NCBI RefSeq assembly: GCF_014197265.1
Contig: NZ_JACIFH010000001.1
Location: 3,410,001-3,474,000 of the forward strand
Origin: Microbacterium invictum
GTDB lineage: Bacteria; Actinomycetota; Actinomycetes; Actinomycetales; Microbacteriaceae
DNA length: 64,000 nucleotides
Direction of reading: 5' to 3'
Below, in pieces: positions 1 through 8,932 of this stretch (within the stretch, counting starts at the first letter, position 1; each line of letters opens with the position of its first letter). Made by a program: the position numbers and the translations under genes. The notes beneath the pieces are model-generated. The model saw only the letters and a program-made list of their open reading frames with translations. It searched no databases and was not told the DNA's origin.

Positions 1-831
1 GGCGAGACGGCATCGCCGGCAGCCCTCGAGGCCTACCGCGACGCGAACGGCCTCAACGATCCACTGTTCGTGAGGTACATCAACTTCCTCGTCGGACTGC
101 TGCACGGCGATCTCGGAACCTACTCGGCACGCAGCCTCCCGGTGGGCGACGAAGTGGCCCGCGCGTTCCCGATCACCATCTCGCTGACCTTCCTCGGTCT
201 GCTGATCGCCGTGGTCGTCGCCTTCATCCTCGGCGTCGTCGCCGCGGTCTACCGCGACCGGTGGCCCGACCAGGCCATCCGCATCCTGGGCGTGGCGTCG
301 CTGTCGACCCCGTCGTTCTGGCTCGCGATCCTGCTCATCCAGCTCTTCACCCTGCAGCTCGGCATGCTTCCGGCATCCGGCCCCTTGCCGCCCTTCGCCG
401 AAGACCCCGGCGGATGGCTGGCCCGCATGACATTGCCCGCGGTGGCCCTGGCCGTTCCCGTCATCGGACAGCTCTCGCGCGTGGTGCGGACCTCCATGGT
501 CGAAGAGCTCGACCGCGACTACGTCCGCACCGCGCTCGGCGCCGGCATCTCCCGCACGATCGTCGTCGGCCGCAACGTGCTGCGCAACGCCCTGATCACC
601 CCCGTCACCGTCCTCGGCCTGCGCGTCGGGTACCTGCTCGGCGGCGCCGTCGTGATCGAGGTCATCTTCGCGATTCCCGGCATGGGCACGCTCATCCTCA
701 ACGGCGTGACCAACAACGAGCCCAACCTCGTGCAGGGCGTCACGCTGGCCGTGGCACTGGCCTTCGTCGTGATCAACGTCATCGTCGATCTCCTGTACGT
801 GCTGATCAATCCCCGAATCCGGGCGGTGTGA
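1..831 (+). CDS. ABC importer permease, DppB class (5' end outside window)
   Basis: Integral membrane permease of a peptide/nickel-class ABC importer. The frame is open from base 1, and residues before the first GTG (position 70) read like DppB proteins just after the first membrane segment, so the gene starts upstream of the window. Several hydrophobic segments follow, with the cytoplasmic coupling loop for the ATPase around the EELDRDYVRTA stretch. It ends 3 bases before the permease-ATPase gene. Because nanA, nanK and nanE follow in the same direction, the likely substrate is sialic acid, as for the SiaEFGI (corynebacteria) and SatABCD (Haemophilus ducreyi) importers. The substrate assignment is inference; the family is clear. 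The binding-protein gene is probably just upstream, outside the window. Confidence 0.93.
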   Translation, partial: GETASPAALEAYRDANGLNDPLFVRYINFLVGLLHGDLGTYSARSLPVGDEVARAFPITISLTFLGLLIAVVVAFILGVVAAVYRDRWPDQAIRILGVASLSTPSFWLAILLIQLFTLQLGMLPASGPLPPFAEDPGGWLARMTLPAVALAVPVIGQLSRVVRTSMVEELDRDYVRTALGAGISRTIVVGRNVLRNALITPVTVLGLRVGYLLGGAVVIEVIFAIPGMGTLILNGVTNNEPNLVQGVTLAVALAFVVINVIVDLLYVLINPRIRAV

Positions 832-834
832 GAA

Positions 835-2904
835 ATGCGACGCAAACTGACTGAACGACTGTCCACTCCGGGCCTGCGGCTGGGCGGCCTGTCGGCCGGA
901 TCGATCGTCTGCCTGGTGATCGTCGCGATCATCGCCCTGGCCGCGATCTTCGCCCCGCTGGTGGCCCCATACGACCCGCTCGCCTCCGGCCCGCCCGTCC
1001 AGCCGCCGAGCCCCGAGCACTGGTTCGGCACCGACCGGCAGGGCCGCGACATCTTCTCGCGGCTCGTGTACGGCGGCCGCTACTCGCTGACCATCGGCCT
1101 GGGCGCGACCTTCTGCGCGCTCATCGTCGCCGCCGTGCTCGGAGCGATCGCGGCGACCGCGCCGAAGTGGATCGCAGAGACGCTCATGCGCGTCATGGAC
1201 GTGGTCATGTCGTTCCCCGGCATCGCCCTGGCCGCCGTGTTCGTCGCGGTGTTCGGTAAGTCGCTGCCGGTGCTGATCTTCACGATCGCGTTCCTCTACG
1301 TCCCCCAGCTCACACGCATCGTCCGCGCCAACATCCTCGACCAGTACGGCGAGGACTATGTGTCGGCCGTGCGGGTCATGGGAGCCTCGACCCCGCGGAT
1401 CGTGATCACGCACGTCGCCCGCAACACGATGGCCCCGGTGCTCGTGTTCGCCACGGTCCTCGTCGCCGACGCGATCGTCTTCGAGGCCTCGCTGTCGTTC
1501 CTGCAGGCGGGCGTCCCCGACCCCGAGCCCTCGTGGGGCAACGTGATCGCCGCCGGCCGCAACCTGCTCATGAGCGGCGCCTGGTGGGCGACCTTCTTCC
1601 CCGGCCTGCTGATCATGATCACCGTGCTGTGCCTGAACATCCTCTCCGAGGGGATGACGGATGCCATGGTCGCCCCGCGTGCACGCAAGCTGTCGGCCGA
1701 AGCGGTCTCGACCGAGGAGTCGACCACCGTACTCGAGGCGGCGCAGGCGCCTGCCGGTGACGACATCTCCGCCGCCGAGGCGGCCGACGGCCGCGCATTC
1801 GACGGCATCGATACGCCGATCGTGACCGTGACCACCCCGACGCTCGCAGCGACGACCCCGGTGGTTCCGCTCGAAGAGCGCCTGGCCGAGCTCCGCGAGA
1901 TCGAGCTCGATCGCATCGACCGGCTCGTCTACACCTCCGATGCGGCGCCTCTGCTCGAGGTCCGGGATCTGTCGATCTCGTTCCCGCGGCACGGCGACGT
2001 CAACGTCGTCGACCACGTGAGCTTCACGGTGCGGCCCGACGAGACGATGGCGCTGGTCGGTGAGTCCGGCTGTGGAAAGTCGATCACGTCGCTCGCGATC
2101 ATGGGCCTGCTCGACCCCCGGGCGAACATCACCGGCGAGATCCTCTTCGACGGGGTGAACCTGCTGACGATGCCCGCCAAGGAGCGCAACCGGCTGCTGG
2201 GGCACGACATCGCGATGATCTATCAGGACGCGCTGAGCTCGCTGAACCCGGCGATGCTGATCCGCTCGCAGATGAAGCAGCTCACCACACGCGGCGGTAC
2301 GCGCACCGCCGAAGATCTGCTGACCCTCGTCGGTCTCGATCCGAAGCGCACGCTCGCGTCCTACCCGCACGAGCTGTCGGGTGGCCAGCGTCAGCGCGTG
2401 CTCATCGCCATGGCGCTGACACGCAACCCGCGCCTCGTCATCGCCGATGAGCCCACCACGGCGCTCGACGTGACGGTGCAGGCACAGGTCGTCGACCTGC
2501 TCAACTCGCTGCGCGAGGAGCTCGGCTTCGCGATGCTGTTCGTCTCGCACGACCTGGCCCTCGTCGCCGAGCTCGCCCACCGGATCACGGTGATGTACGC
2601 GGGCCAGGTGGTCGAGCAGGGCACGACGCGCGAACTGCTCACCCAGCCCGTGCACGAATACACGCGAGGGCTCCTGGGCGCGGTGCTGTCGATCGAGTCC
2701 GGCTCCGACCGTCTGCACCAGGTGCGCGGCACGGTGCCGTCGCCCCGGGACTTCCCGAAGGGCGACCGGTTCGCACCGCGCTCGTCGAACCCGGCCCGCA
2801 ACCGCGGAATCACCCCGGTGCGGCGCCGGATCGAGGGCACCGAGCACTTCTACTCCGCGCACCCCGACGATGCGCCCGTCTCACCGATCGGAGGCGCACG
2901 ATGA
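835..2904 (+). CDS. ABC importer permease fused to ATP-binding protein (DppC-DppD)
   Basis: One 689-residue chain combines two importer subunits. Residues about 1-280 are a DppC-type membrane domain. Residues about 285-360 form an acidic, threonine-rich linker. Residues about 365-689 are an ATPase with Walker A GESGCGKS at 409-416, signature LSGGQRQR from 514, Walker B ending IADEPTTALD, and an H-loop in FVSHD. The C-terminal tail has the oligopeptide/dipeptide ABC extension. The ATG lies 3 bases after the stop of the preceding permease and the 3' end overlaps the next ATPase gene by 4 bases, so all are co-translated. The fusion is read in one frame with no sign of a frameshift. It would sit in the inner membrane with the ATPase in the cytoplasm. 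Confidence 0.93.
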   Translation: MRRKLTERLSTPGLRLGGLSAGSIVCLVIVAIIALAAIFAPLVAPYDPLASGPPVQPPSPEHWFGTDRQGRDIFSRLVYGGRYSLTIGLGATFCALIVAAVLGAIAATAPKWIAETLMRVMDVVMSFPGIALAAVFVAVFGKSLPVLIFTIAFLYVPQLTRIVRANILDQYGEDYVSAVRVMGASTPRIVITHVARNTMAPVLVFATVLVADAIVFEASLSFLQAGVPDPEPSWGNVIAAGRNLLMSGAWWATFFPGLLIMITVLCLNILSEGMTDAMVAPRARKLSAEAVSTEESTTVLEAAQAPAGDDISAAEAADGRAFDGIDTPIVTVTTPTLAATTPVVPLEERLAELREIELDRIDRLVYTSDAAPLLEVRDLSISFPRHGDVNVVDHVSFTVRPDETMALVGESGCGKSITSLAIMGLLDPRANITGEILFDGVNLLTMPAKERNRLLGHDIAMIYQDALSSLNPAMLIRSQMKQLTTRGGTRTAEDLLTLVGLDPKRTLASYPHELSGGQRQRVLIAMALTRNPRLVIADEPTTALDVTVQAQVVDLLNSLREELGFAMLFVSHDLALVAELAHRITVMYAGQVVEQGTTRELLTQPVHEYTRGLLGAVLSIESGSDRLHQVRGTVPSPRDFPKGDRFAPRSSNPARNRGITPVRRRIEGTEHFYSAHPDDAPVSPIGGAR

Positions 2905-3707
2905 CCGAGCCGATCATCGAGCTGCAGGACGTCCACGTCCGTTTCAAGACGCGCACGTCGGGCCTGTTCCAGAAGAGCTACGTCGACGCGCTGGCGGGCG
3001 TCTCGTTCACGGTGACCCGCGGGCAGACGCTCGGCATCGTGGGGGAGTCGGGGTCGGGCAAGTCGACCGCGGCGAAGGTGCTCGTCGGGCTCGAACAGCC
3101 CACGAGCGGTCGGGTGGTGTTCGCCGGCGAACCGGTGACCACCTTCACCCGCAGCGTGCGACGGCGTCTGGGCCGCATCCTGTCGGTCGTCTTCCAAGAC
3201 CCGGCCACCGCCCTCAACGCACGCATGACGATCCGCGACGCGCTGCTGGACCCGATGCAGGTGCACCGCATCGGCTCTCCCGCCGAACGCGACCGGCGCG
3301 TGCGCGAGCTGATCGGACTCGTCGGTCTGCCGAAGTCCGCGCTCGACGCGCTGCCCAGCCAGCTGTCCGGCGGGCAGCGTCAGCGGGTGGCGATCGCCCG
3401 GGCGCTGGCGCTGGATCCGCAGGTGATCGTCGCCGACGAGCCGACCTCCGCACTGGATGTCTCGGTGCGCGCGCAGATCCTGAATCTCCTCACCGACCTC
3501 AAGAACGAGCTCGGACTGGGAATGGTCTTCATCTCGCACGACATCCAGACCGTCCGCTACCTCTCCGATGAGATCGCCGTCATGAACAAGGGGCGGGTCG
3601 TCGAGTACGGCGACGCCGCCGAGATCTTCGAGAACCCGGCCGACCCGTACACCCGTTCCCTGCTCGGCGCCGCTCCGTCGCTGCTGGGCGCCCACCCTCT
3701 CTCCTGA
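2901..3707 (+). CDS. ABC importer ATP-binding protein, DppF class
   Basis: Second ATPase of the importer, 268 residues. It shows Walker A GESGSGKS (about residues 49-56), signature LSGGQRQRV, Walker B IVADEPTSALD and the H-loop FISHD. It is shorter than typical DppF (about 320-330) because the C-terminal oligopeptide-transport tail is nearly absent. The start overlaps the permease-ATPase stop in an ATGA. It should pair with the fused ATPase domain as a heterodimer under the two permeases. Substrate is inferred as sialic acid from the nan genes that follow 23 bases downstream. Confidence 0.93.
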   Translation: MTEPIIELQDVHVRFKTRTSGLFQKSYVDALAGVSFTVTRGQTLGIVGESGSGKSTAAKVLVGLEQPTSGRVVFAGEPVTTFTRSVRRRLGRILSVVFQDPATALNARMTIRDALLDPMQVHRIGSPAERDRRVRELIGLVGLPKSALDALPSQLSGGQRQRVAIARALALDPQVIVADEPTSALDVSVRAQILNLLTDLKNELGLGMVFISHDIQTVRYLSDEIAVMNKGRVVEYGDAAEIFENPADPYTRSLLGAAPSLLGAHPLS

Positions 3708-3730
3708 ACGCCACAGAACTGGAAGCACCC

Positions 3731-4678
3731 ATGTCGCACACCTCCTCCGCCGTCGCCCGATTCACCGGCGTCGTTCCCCCCGTCGCCACCCCGCTGAACC
3801 TCGACGGCACCGTCGATCACGCCTCGCTCGAGCGCCTCGTCGATCACCTCATCGAGTCGGGCGTCCACGGACTGTTCGCCCTGGGCTCCACCGGCGAGAC
3901 CGCGTACTTCACCGATGACCAGCGGGTGGCGATCGCCCGCACCATCGTGGCCGCTGCCGGCGGCCGCGTGCCGGTGATCGCCGGCGCGATCGAGCTCACC
4001 TCGACGCGCATCGCCGAACTCGGCCGCAAGCTCAGCGCCACCGGCGTCGACGCGATCGTCACCACCGCGCCGCTGTACACGCTGAACTCGGCCACCGAGG
4101 TCGGCGCGCACTTCCGCGCGATCGCCGCGGGCATCGATGTGCCGCTGTGGGCATACGACGTCCCGGTTCGCGTGCACACCAAGCTCGGCCTCGACCTGCT
4201 CATGCAGCTCGCGGCCGACGGCACCATCCACGGTGTCAAGGACTCGTCCGGTGACGATGTCGGATTCCGCCGCCTCATCGCCGCGAACAACGCCGCCGGC
4301 CACCCGCTGCAGCTGCTGACCGGACACGAGGTCGTCGTCGATGCGATGGCACTGGCCGGCGCCGATGGGGTCGTCCCGGGCCTGGCCAACGTCGAGGCGG
4401 CCGGCTATGTGCGGCTGTGGGATGCCGTGACGCGAGGCGACTGGACCGCGGCGCGCGCGGAGCAGGAGCGCATCAACAGCATCTTCGAGATCGTGTTCCA
4501 GCCGCGCGGCCTGTCGGGCGACGCCACCGGCGTCGGCGCGTTCAAGGCTGCCATGAAGGCGCGGGGTCTGATCACGACCGCGACGATGGCATCGACCGTC
4601 GAAACGCTTGACGACGATGCGCTCGAGCGGATCAACGAGATCCTCTCCGCGCTCGACCTGATGCCCGTCGCGTCCTGA
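3731..4678 (+). CDS. nanA: N-acetylneuraminate lyase / dihydrodipicolinate synthase family
   Basis: Class I aldolase of 315 residues with a TIM barrel. Visible family marks are GSTGE at residues 52-56, the catalytic-type tyrosine Y142 in an AYDVP context, and the Schiff-base lysine K170 in GVKDSSGD. In this family the reaction is either pyruvate plus semialdehyde condensation (DapA) or cleavage of N-acetylneuraminate to N-acetylmannosamine and pyruvate (NanA). The genes for a ROK kinase and an ManNAc-6-P epimerase follow directly, so the lyase role is much more likely. An SD-like GGAAG precedes the ATG. The next gene's ATG overlaps the stop by one base. Confidence 0.85.
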   Translation: MSHTSSAVARFTGVVPPVATPLNLDGTVDHASLERLVDHLIESGVHGLFALGSTGETAYFTDDQRVAIARTIVAAAGGRVPVIAGAIELTSTRIAELGRKLSATGVDAIVTTAPLYTLNSATEVGAHFRAIAAGIDVPLWAYDVPVRVHTKLGLDLLMQLAADGTIHGVKDSSGDDVGFRRLIAANNAAGHPLQLLTGHEVVVDAMALAGADGVVPGLANVEAAGYVRLWDAVTRGDWTAARAEQERINSIFEIVFQPRGLSGDATGVGAFKAAMKARGLITTATMASTVETLDDDALERINEILSALDLMPVAS

Positions 4679-5628
4679 TGCACGAGGTCGTCGTCGCCGT
4701 CGACATCGGCGGAACCAAGACGGCGGTGGCGCTGACCGATCGTGCCGCGCGCGTGCTCGACACCGTCGTCGCGCCGACACCCGCAGGGGACGGCCCCGAC
4801 GCGATCGTCGCGGCGATCGCCCGGATGGCTGAAGGACTCATCGACGCCGCCGGCGATGTCGCCGTCTGCGGCGTCGGCGTCGGAACGGCCGGGGTGGTCG
4901 ACACGACGACCGGGTCGATCATCTCGTCGACCGACACGATCGCCGGATGGACGGGAACTCCGCTGGCAACGCGGCTTCGGACGGCGCTGGCCGCGCGACT
5001 GCCGGCGGACGCCGTCGTGCTCGTGCAGAACGACGTCGACGCCCACGCGCTGGGCGAAGCCCGCTTCGGGGCTGCGGCGGGCGCCCGAAGCGCGCTCATC
5101 GTGGCGGTCGGCACAGGGATCGGCGCAGGCATCATCCTCGACGGTCACCCGCTGCGCGGGTACCGCCACGTCGCCGGAGAGCTGGCTCACGTTCCCGTAC
5201 CGGGCGCCGAGGGGCTGCGCTGCCCGTGCGGGCGGGACGGCCACCTCGAAGCCATCGGCTCGGGCGTCGGCATGCACCGCCACTACCTCGCCCTCGGGGG
5301 CGATGACACCGTCGCCGATGCCCGGCAGCTGGTCGTCAGAGCCGCCGACGGCGACCCCGTCGCGCGGCGCGCTCTGGCCGACTCCGCCGCCGCGGTCGGG
5401 TGCGCGATCGCGAGCGCCGTCACCCTGCTCGACCCCGAGCGCGTGGTCGTCACCGGCGGGGTCCCGGACATCGGCGCGACGTGGTGGAACCCGATGCGCG
5501 CCGCCTACCGGGCAGAGGTGATCGACGTGCTGCAGGATGTCCCGCTCGTGGCCGGGCAGCTCGGCGGCCAGGCGCCGCTGCGCGGAGCGGCGGCGTCGGC
5601 GTGGGAACGAATCGGAGGAGCATCATGA
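4678..5628 (+). CDS. nanK: ROK family sugar kinase, probable N-acetylmannosamine kinase
   Basis: Cytoplasmic kinase of 316 residues. The phosphate-binding DIGGTKT motif is at residues 9-15, and the ROK zinc-binding stretch with the pattern CPCGRDGHLE lies near residue 182. ROK proteins of this size phosphorylate glucose, ManNAc or related sugars. There is no N-terminal DNA-binding domain, so it is an enzyme and not a ROK repressor. Its place between nanA and nanE supports ATP-dependent conversion of ManNAc to ManNAc-6-P. Start and stop overlap both neighbours by 1 and 4 bases. Glucokinase activity cannot be excluded from sequence alone. Confidence 0.85.
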   Translation: MHEVVVAVDIGGTKTAVALTDRAARVLDTVVAPTPAGDGPDAIVAAIARMAEGLIDAAGDVAVCGVGVGTAGVVDTTTGSIISSTDTIAGWTGTPLATRLRTALAARLPADAVVLVQNDVDAHALGEARFGAAAGARSALIVAVGTGIGAGIILDGHPLRGYRHVAGELAHVPVPGAEGLRCPCGRDGHLEAIGSGVGMHRHYLALGGDDTVADARQLVVRAADGDPVARRALADSAAAVGCAIASAVTLLDPERVVVTGGVPDIGATWWNPMRAAYRAEVIDVLQDVPLVAGQLGGQAPLRGAAASAWERIGGAS

Positions 5629-6314
5629 CACTCACACTCGACGAGGCGCTCAGCCGGCTCGATGCCGGACTGGTCGTCTCGTGTCAGGCGTACCCGGGCG
5701 AACCCATGCGCGATCCCCGGACCATGGCGCAGATCGCCCGCGCGGCCGTGGCGGGCGGCGCGGCGGCCATCCGGGTGCAGGGACTCGACGACATCCGCGC
5801 GGTCAGCGACCTCGACGTCCCGGTCATCGGACTGTGGAAGGACGGCGATTCGGACGTGTTCATCACGCCCACTCTCCTGCACGCGAGAGCGGTGGCCGAT
5901 GCCGGTGCCGACATCGTCGCGATCGACGGCACCCGGCGCGCTCGTCCGGATGGTCTCTCGCTCGCCGAGACGATCGCGCAGCTGCGCCAGAGCCATGACG
6001 TGCTCGTGATGGCCGACTGCGGTTCACTCGACGACGCCGTCGCCGCCGAAGCCGCCGGCGCCGACATCCTCGGCACGACGCTGTCGGGGTATTCGGGCGA
6101 GCGACCCAAGACGATCGGACCCGACATCGAGCTGATCGGGCAGATCCGCGAGCACTGCCGGCGCCCGCTCATGGCCGAGGGGCGGATCCACTCACCGGCC
6201 GACGCCGCCGCCGCACGGCGCGCCGGGGCGTTCGCGGTGTGCGTGGGCACCGCGATCACGCATCCGACGACGATCACCTCATGGTTCGTCGAGGCGATCA
6301 CCGAGACGTCCTGA
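5625..6314 (+). CDS. nanE: N-acetylmannosamine-6-phosphate 2-epimerase
   Basis: TIM-barrel epimerase of 229 residues converting ManNAc-6-P to GlcNAc-6-P. It begins with the NanE-typical VVSCQAYPGEPMRDP stretch, and has VIGLWK and DGTRRARPDG near the middle and LMAEGRIHSP in the C-terminal third, where the family's catalytic lysine/glutamate region lies. The frame is open further upstream, but the ATG at 5625 is chosen because it has a GGAGGAG ribosome site 6-8 bases before it and overlaps the nanK stop as ATGA. It completes the nanA-nanK-nanE set, so sialic acid can be taken to the GlcNAc-6-P stage here. Confidence 0.9.
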   Translation: MTLTLDEALSRLDAGLVVSCQAYPGEPMRDPRTMAQIARAAVAGGAAAIRVQGLDDIRAVSDLDVPVIGLWKDGDSDVFITPTLLHARAVADAGADIVAIDGTRRARPDGLSLAETIAQLRQSHDVLVMADCGSLDDAVAAEAAGADILGTTLSGYSGERPKTIGPDIELIGQIREHCRRPLMAEGRIHSPADAAAARRAGAFAVCVGTAITHPTTITSWFVEAITETS

Positions 6315-7261
6315 TGGCGACGGCGCTTGCGCCCGTCCTGATCAGCGCGTACGCGGCCTCGCCCGCGCACACGGACTGGGATCCCGCTCTCGAGCACGAA
6401 CTGCTGGACGCGCTGTGCGCGCTGCCCGGCGTCGCCGGACTCGAGGTCCCCTGGCTCAACGCGCTGCACCCGCACGACACCGAGTGGTTCCTGACGCACG
6501 TCCCGGCCGGAGCCCGGCTGGCGCTGACCGCACTGCCGTGGGCCATGCAGCAGTGCGCGCGCACGAGCGGCTACGGGATCGCGTCCGGCGACGAGGATGG
6601 GCGGCGAGCCGCGCTGGACGATCTGCGGGCGCTTGCCGCCGGCATCCATCGCCTGCACGGCGAGAGCCCCGCGCACGTCGACATCGTGCCGCTGCACACC
6701 GCGCCGCAGGGCACGGGCTGTGCTGCGGCCCTGGCGAGATCGCTCGACGAGCTGACGGGGTGGGACTGGCAGGGCGCGCGTCTGGTGATCGAGCACTGCG
6801 ACGCCGTCGTGCCGGGACAGGCGTTCGAGAAGGGGTTCCTGAGTATCGGCGACGAGCTCGCGGCGATCGACGCCGTCGGTGCGTCGGTGGGGGTGTGGGT
6901 CAACTGGGGCCGCAGCGCGATCGAACTGAGGGATGCCGATGCGGTGACCGCGCAGATCGCGCAGGCGTCGGCGAGCGGGCTGCTGACCGGCCTCACGTTC
7001 TCGGGCGCGTCCCCCGCCGACACGACCTACGGGGCCGCGTGGGAGGACCGTCACCTGCCGGTGGCCGCAGCCGATCCGAGCGCGCAGTCGCTGCTCGACG
7101 ATGCGCACATCGCGGCTGCCCTTCGGGAAGCGGCCGGGGCGGACTGGCTCGGGATCAAAGTGAGCAGGGCGCCGGCAGATCGTACGGCGGCCCAGGTCGC
7201 GGCCACCGTAGCCGCCAACCTCAGCGCCGTACGGCGGGTGGCCGAGCGCACCGATGCGTGA
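6314..7261 (+). CDS. DUF4862 family protein in the sialic acid operon
   Basis: A 315-residue cytoplasmic protein without signal peptide or membrane segments. It resembles the DUF4862 family and has the look of a TIM-barrel sugar-phosphate isomerase/epimerase-like fold: a VPWL motif near the start, an IEHCD acidic motif in the middle, a VWVNWGRSAIE stretch, and a final TWL-like helix. The ATG overlaps the nanE stop by one base, so it is part of the same message. The reaction is not known to me. A role in handling a sialic acid variant, or an anomer or epimer step before NanA, is only inference from position. Confidence 0.75.
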   Translation: MATALAPVLISAYAASPAHTDWDPALEHELLDALCALPGVAGLEVPWLNALHPHDTEWFLTHVPAGARLALTALPWAMQQCARTSGYGIASGDEDGRRAALDDLRALAAGIHRLHGESPAHVDIVPLHTAPQGTGCAAALARSLDELTGWDWQGARLVIEHCDAVVPGQAFEKGFLSIGDELAAIDAVGASVGVWVNWGRSAIELRDADAVTAQIAQASASGLLTGLTFSGASPADTTYGAAWEDRHLPVAAADPSAQSLLDDAHIAAALREAAGADWLGIKVSRAPADRTAAQVAATVAANLSAVRRVAERTDA

Positions 7262-7828
7262 GGACACCGCCGTTCCGATCGCGCCGTCGCTGCGCGCCGC
7301 CCACACGATGCTCGGCGCCGCGCTGCCGACCGATCTGCGCACCCGGGCGGACATCGGCGCGTACCGGGCGGTCGCGGCCACACGCGGCACGACGCGGCCG
7401 CAGCGGCACTCGCCTGCCGCGACCGGGACGTGCGCCTGGGCGGCCAGCTCCTGATCTGCCCGATGCTCTCACGCGCCGACGCGCCGTCGATGCGACAGTT
7501 CGCGCGAGACCACTCCTGGAGTGCGCAGAGCAACGACACCGGCTGGATGTCCGCATTGGGACCGACGGACGACCTGCCTCCCGGCGAGCGCAGCGACCTG
7601 GCGGGCCTGCCGCCCACGTATCTCGACGCCGGCTCCGCCGAGCTCTTCCGCGACGCGATCGTGTCCTTCGCGTCGTCGCTGTGGGCGAAGGGATGCCGGG
7701 CAGAGCTGCACGTGTGGTCGGGAGGCTTCCACGCGTCCGACTGCGTCGATGAGACGCCGATCGTCTCTGCCGAGGCGCACCGCGCGCGCCGGGAGTGGAT
7801 GCGGCGCTGGCTGGCCGGCGACCTGTAG
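7254..7828 (+). pseudogene. Alpha/beta hydrolase (HSL-type esterase) remnant with internal deletion and frameshift
   Basis: The first about 42 codons (from the ATG at 7254, overlapping the DUF4862 stop) look like the N-terminus of a bacterial hormone-sensitive-lipase-type esterase. From about 7382, in another frame, the sequence resumes at the helix after the nucleophile elbow (RHDAAAALACRDRDV) and continues as a normal C-terminal half with the acid residue region (YLDAGSAELF) and the catalytic-histidine region (WSGGFHASD), ending at 7828. The whole central part is missing, including the HGGG oxyanion hole and the GxSxG nucleophile. A full-length member would be about 310 residues; fewer than 200 codons remain. 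It cannot make an active hydrolase. Confidence 0.8.
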
Positions 7829-7856
7829 TTCCGTACCACTGCAGACAGGGCCCGAG

Positions 7857-7874
7857 GCCCCGGGTGGTCGGGGC
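7857..7874. terminator. Short GC hairpin between convergent genes
   Basis: GCCCCG (7857-7862), loop GGTGGT, CGGGGC (7869-7874). It lies between the esterase remnant and the convergent alcohol dehydrogenase, touching the latter's stop codon. There is no T-run, as is common in high-GC actinobacteria. A terminator role is likely but unproven. Confidence 0.4.
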
Positions 7875-8902
7875 TACGGCCGGGCGACGGTGATGCCCGC
7901 TGCTGCGGTGGCGGCACCCATCGCCACGAGCGCGTCGGCGGCGCCCTGCAGGTCGGTCACGGCGCCGATGAGCCGCTCGGGGGCGAGCTGTCCGCTCTCG
8001 ATCATGGCCATCATCGCCGGGTAGTCCTGCGCCGCCATCCCGTGCGAGCCGGTCACCGAGAGCTCCCACGCGATCACCCGGTCCCAGGGGAGGGATGCCG
8101 TGGCCGCATCTCCCAGCATGAGTCCCACCTGCACGTGGCGACCGCGTCGGCGGAGGCTGCGGACGGCCGCGTCGGCTGTCGCGGGTGACCCCAGGGCGTC
8201 GATCGTGACATGTGCGCCGCCGCCGGTCGCCCGGATGACGGCGTCGACGGGATCGGCCGCCGAGATCACATCGGCCGCACCCAGTTCGCGGGCCCGGTCG
8301 AGGGCGGCTTCGGACAGGTCGACCGCGGTCACACGTGCGCCGAGCGCGACGGCGATCGTGATCGCCGACAGGCCCACCCCGCCGCACCCGAATACGGCGA
8401 CCTCGTCGCCGTGGTGCACGTCGCCGTGCACGGTGACGGCGCGGAAGGCGGTCGCGAAGCGGCATCCCAGCGCCGCAGCCGTGGTGGAATCGACGGAGTC
8501 GGGCAGATTCACGAGGTTCAGATCCGCGGCGTGCACGACGACGTACTCCGCGAACGACCCGGCATGGGTGAACCCGGGCTGGGTCTGGTCCGGGCAGACC
8601 TGCGCGTCGCCGCGGGCGCAGAACCCACAGGTGCCGCAGCCGTTGACGAACGGTGCCGTCACACGGGCGCCGGCCACCCAGTCGCTGACCTGTGCGCCGA
8701 CCTCGGCGACCGTGCCGGCGAACTCATGACCGGGGATGTGCGGGAGCGCCACCGGGTCGTGCCCGCGCCAGGCGTGCCAGTCCGATCGGCAGACGCCCGT
8801 CGCCTCGACCCGGATCACCGCGCCGTCGGGCGGGCACAGCGGCGCCGGGACTTCCCGGACCCGCGGCAGCTCGCCGACGGCGTCGTAGACGACAGCACGC
8901 AT
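7874..8902 (-). CDS. Zinc-dependent alcohol dehydrogenase (MDR family)
   Basis: A 342-residue NAD(P)-dependent medium-chain dehydrogenase. Catalytic zinc ligands are C38 (GVCRSDWH) and H59-E60 (GHEFAG). The structural zinc loop has the spacing C-x2-C-x2-C-x7-C in GCGTCGFCARGDAQVC. The nucleotide-binding fold is marked by FGCGGVGLSAI. Substrate cannot be read from the sequence; alcohol or polyol oxidation is typical. It lies 30 bases downstream of the TetR gene in the same direction and is probably co-transcribed with it. Confidence 0.9.
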   Translation of the reverse strand: MRAVVYDAVGELPRVREVPAPLCPPDGAVIRVEATGVCRSDWHAWRGHDPVALPHIPGHEFAGTVAEVGAQVSDWVAGARVTAPFVNGCGTCGFCARGDAQVCPDQTQPGFTHAGSFAEYVVVHAADLNLVNLPDSVDSTTAAALGCRFATAFRAVTVHGDVHHGDEVAVFGCGGVGLSAITIAVALGARVTAVDLSEAALDRARELGAADVISAADPVDAVIRATGGGAHVTIDALGSPATADAAVRSLRRRGRHVQVGLMLGDAATASLPWDRVIAWELSVTGSHGMAAQDYPAMMAMIESGQLAPERLIGAVTDLQGAADALVAMGAATAAAGITVARP

Positions 8903-8932
8903 CCGTCCAGTATGAGGGGTGCGAGCGCCGGA

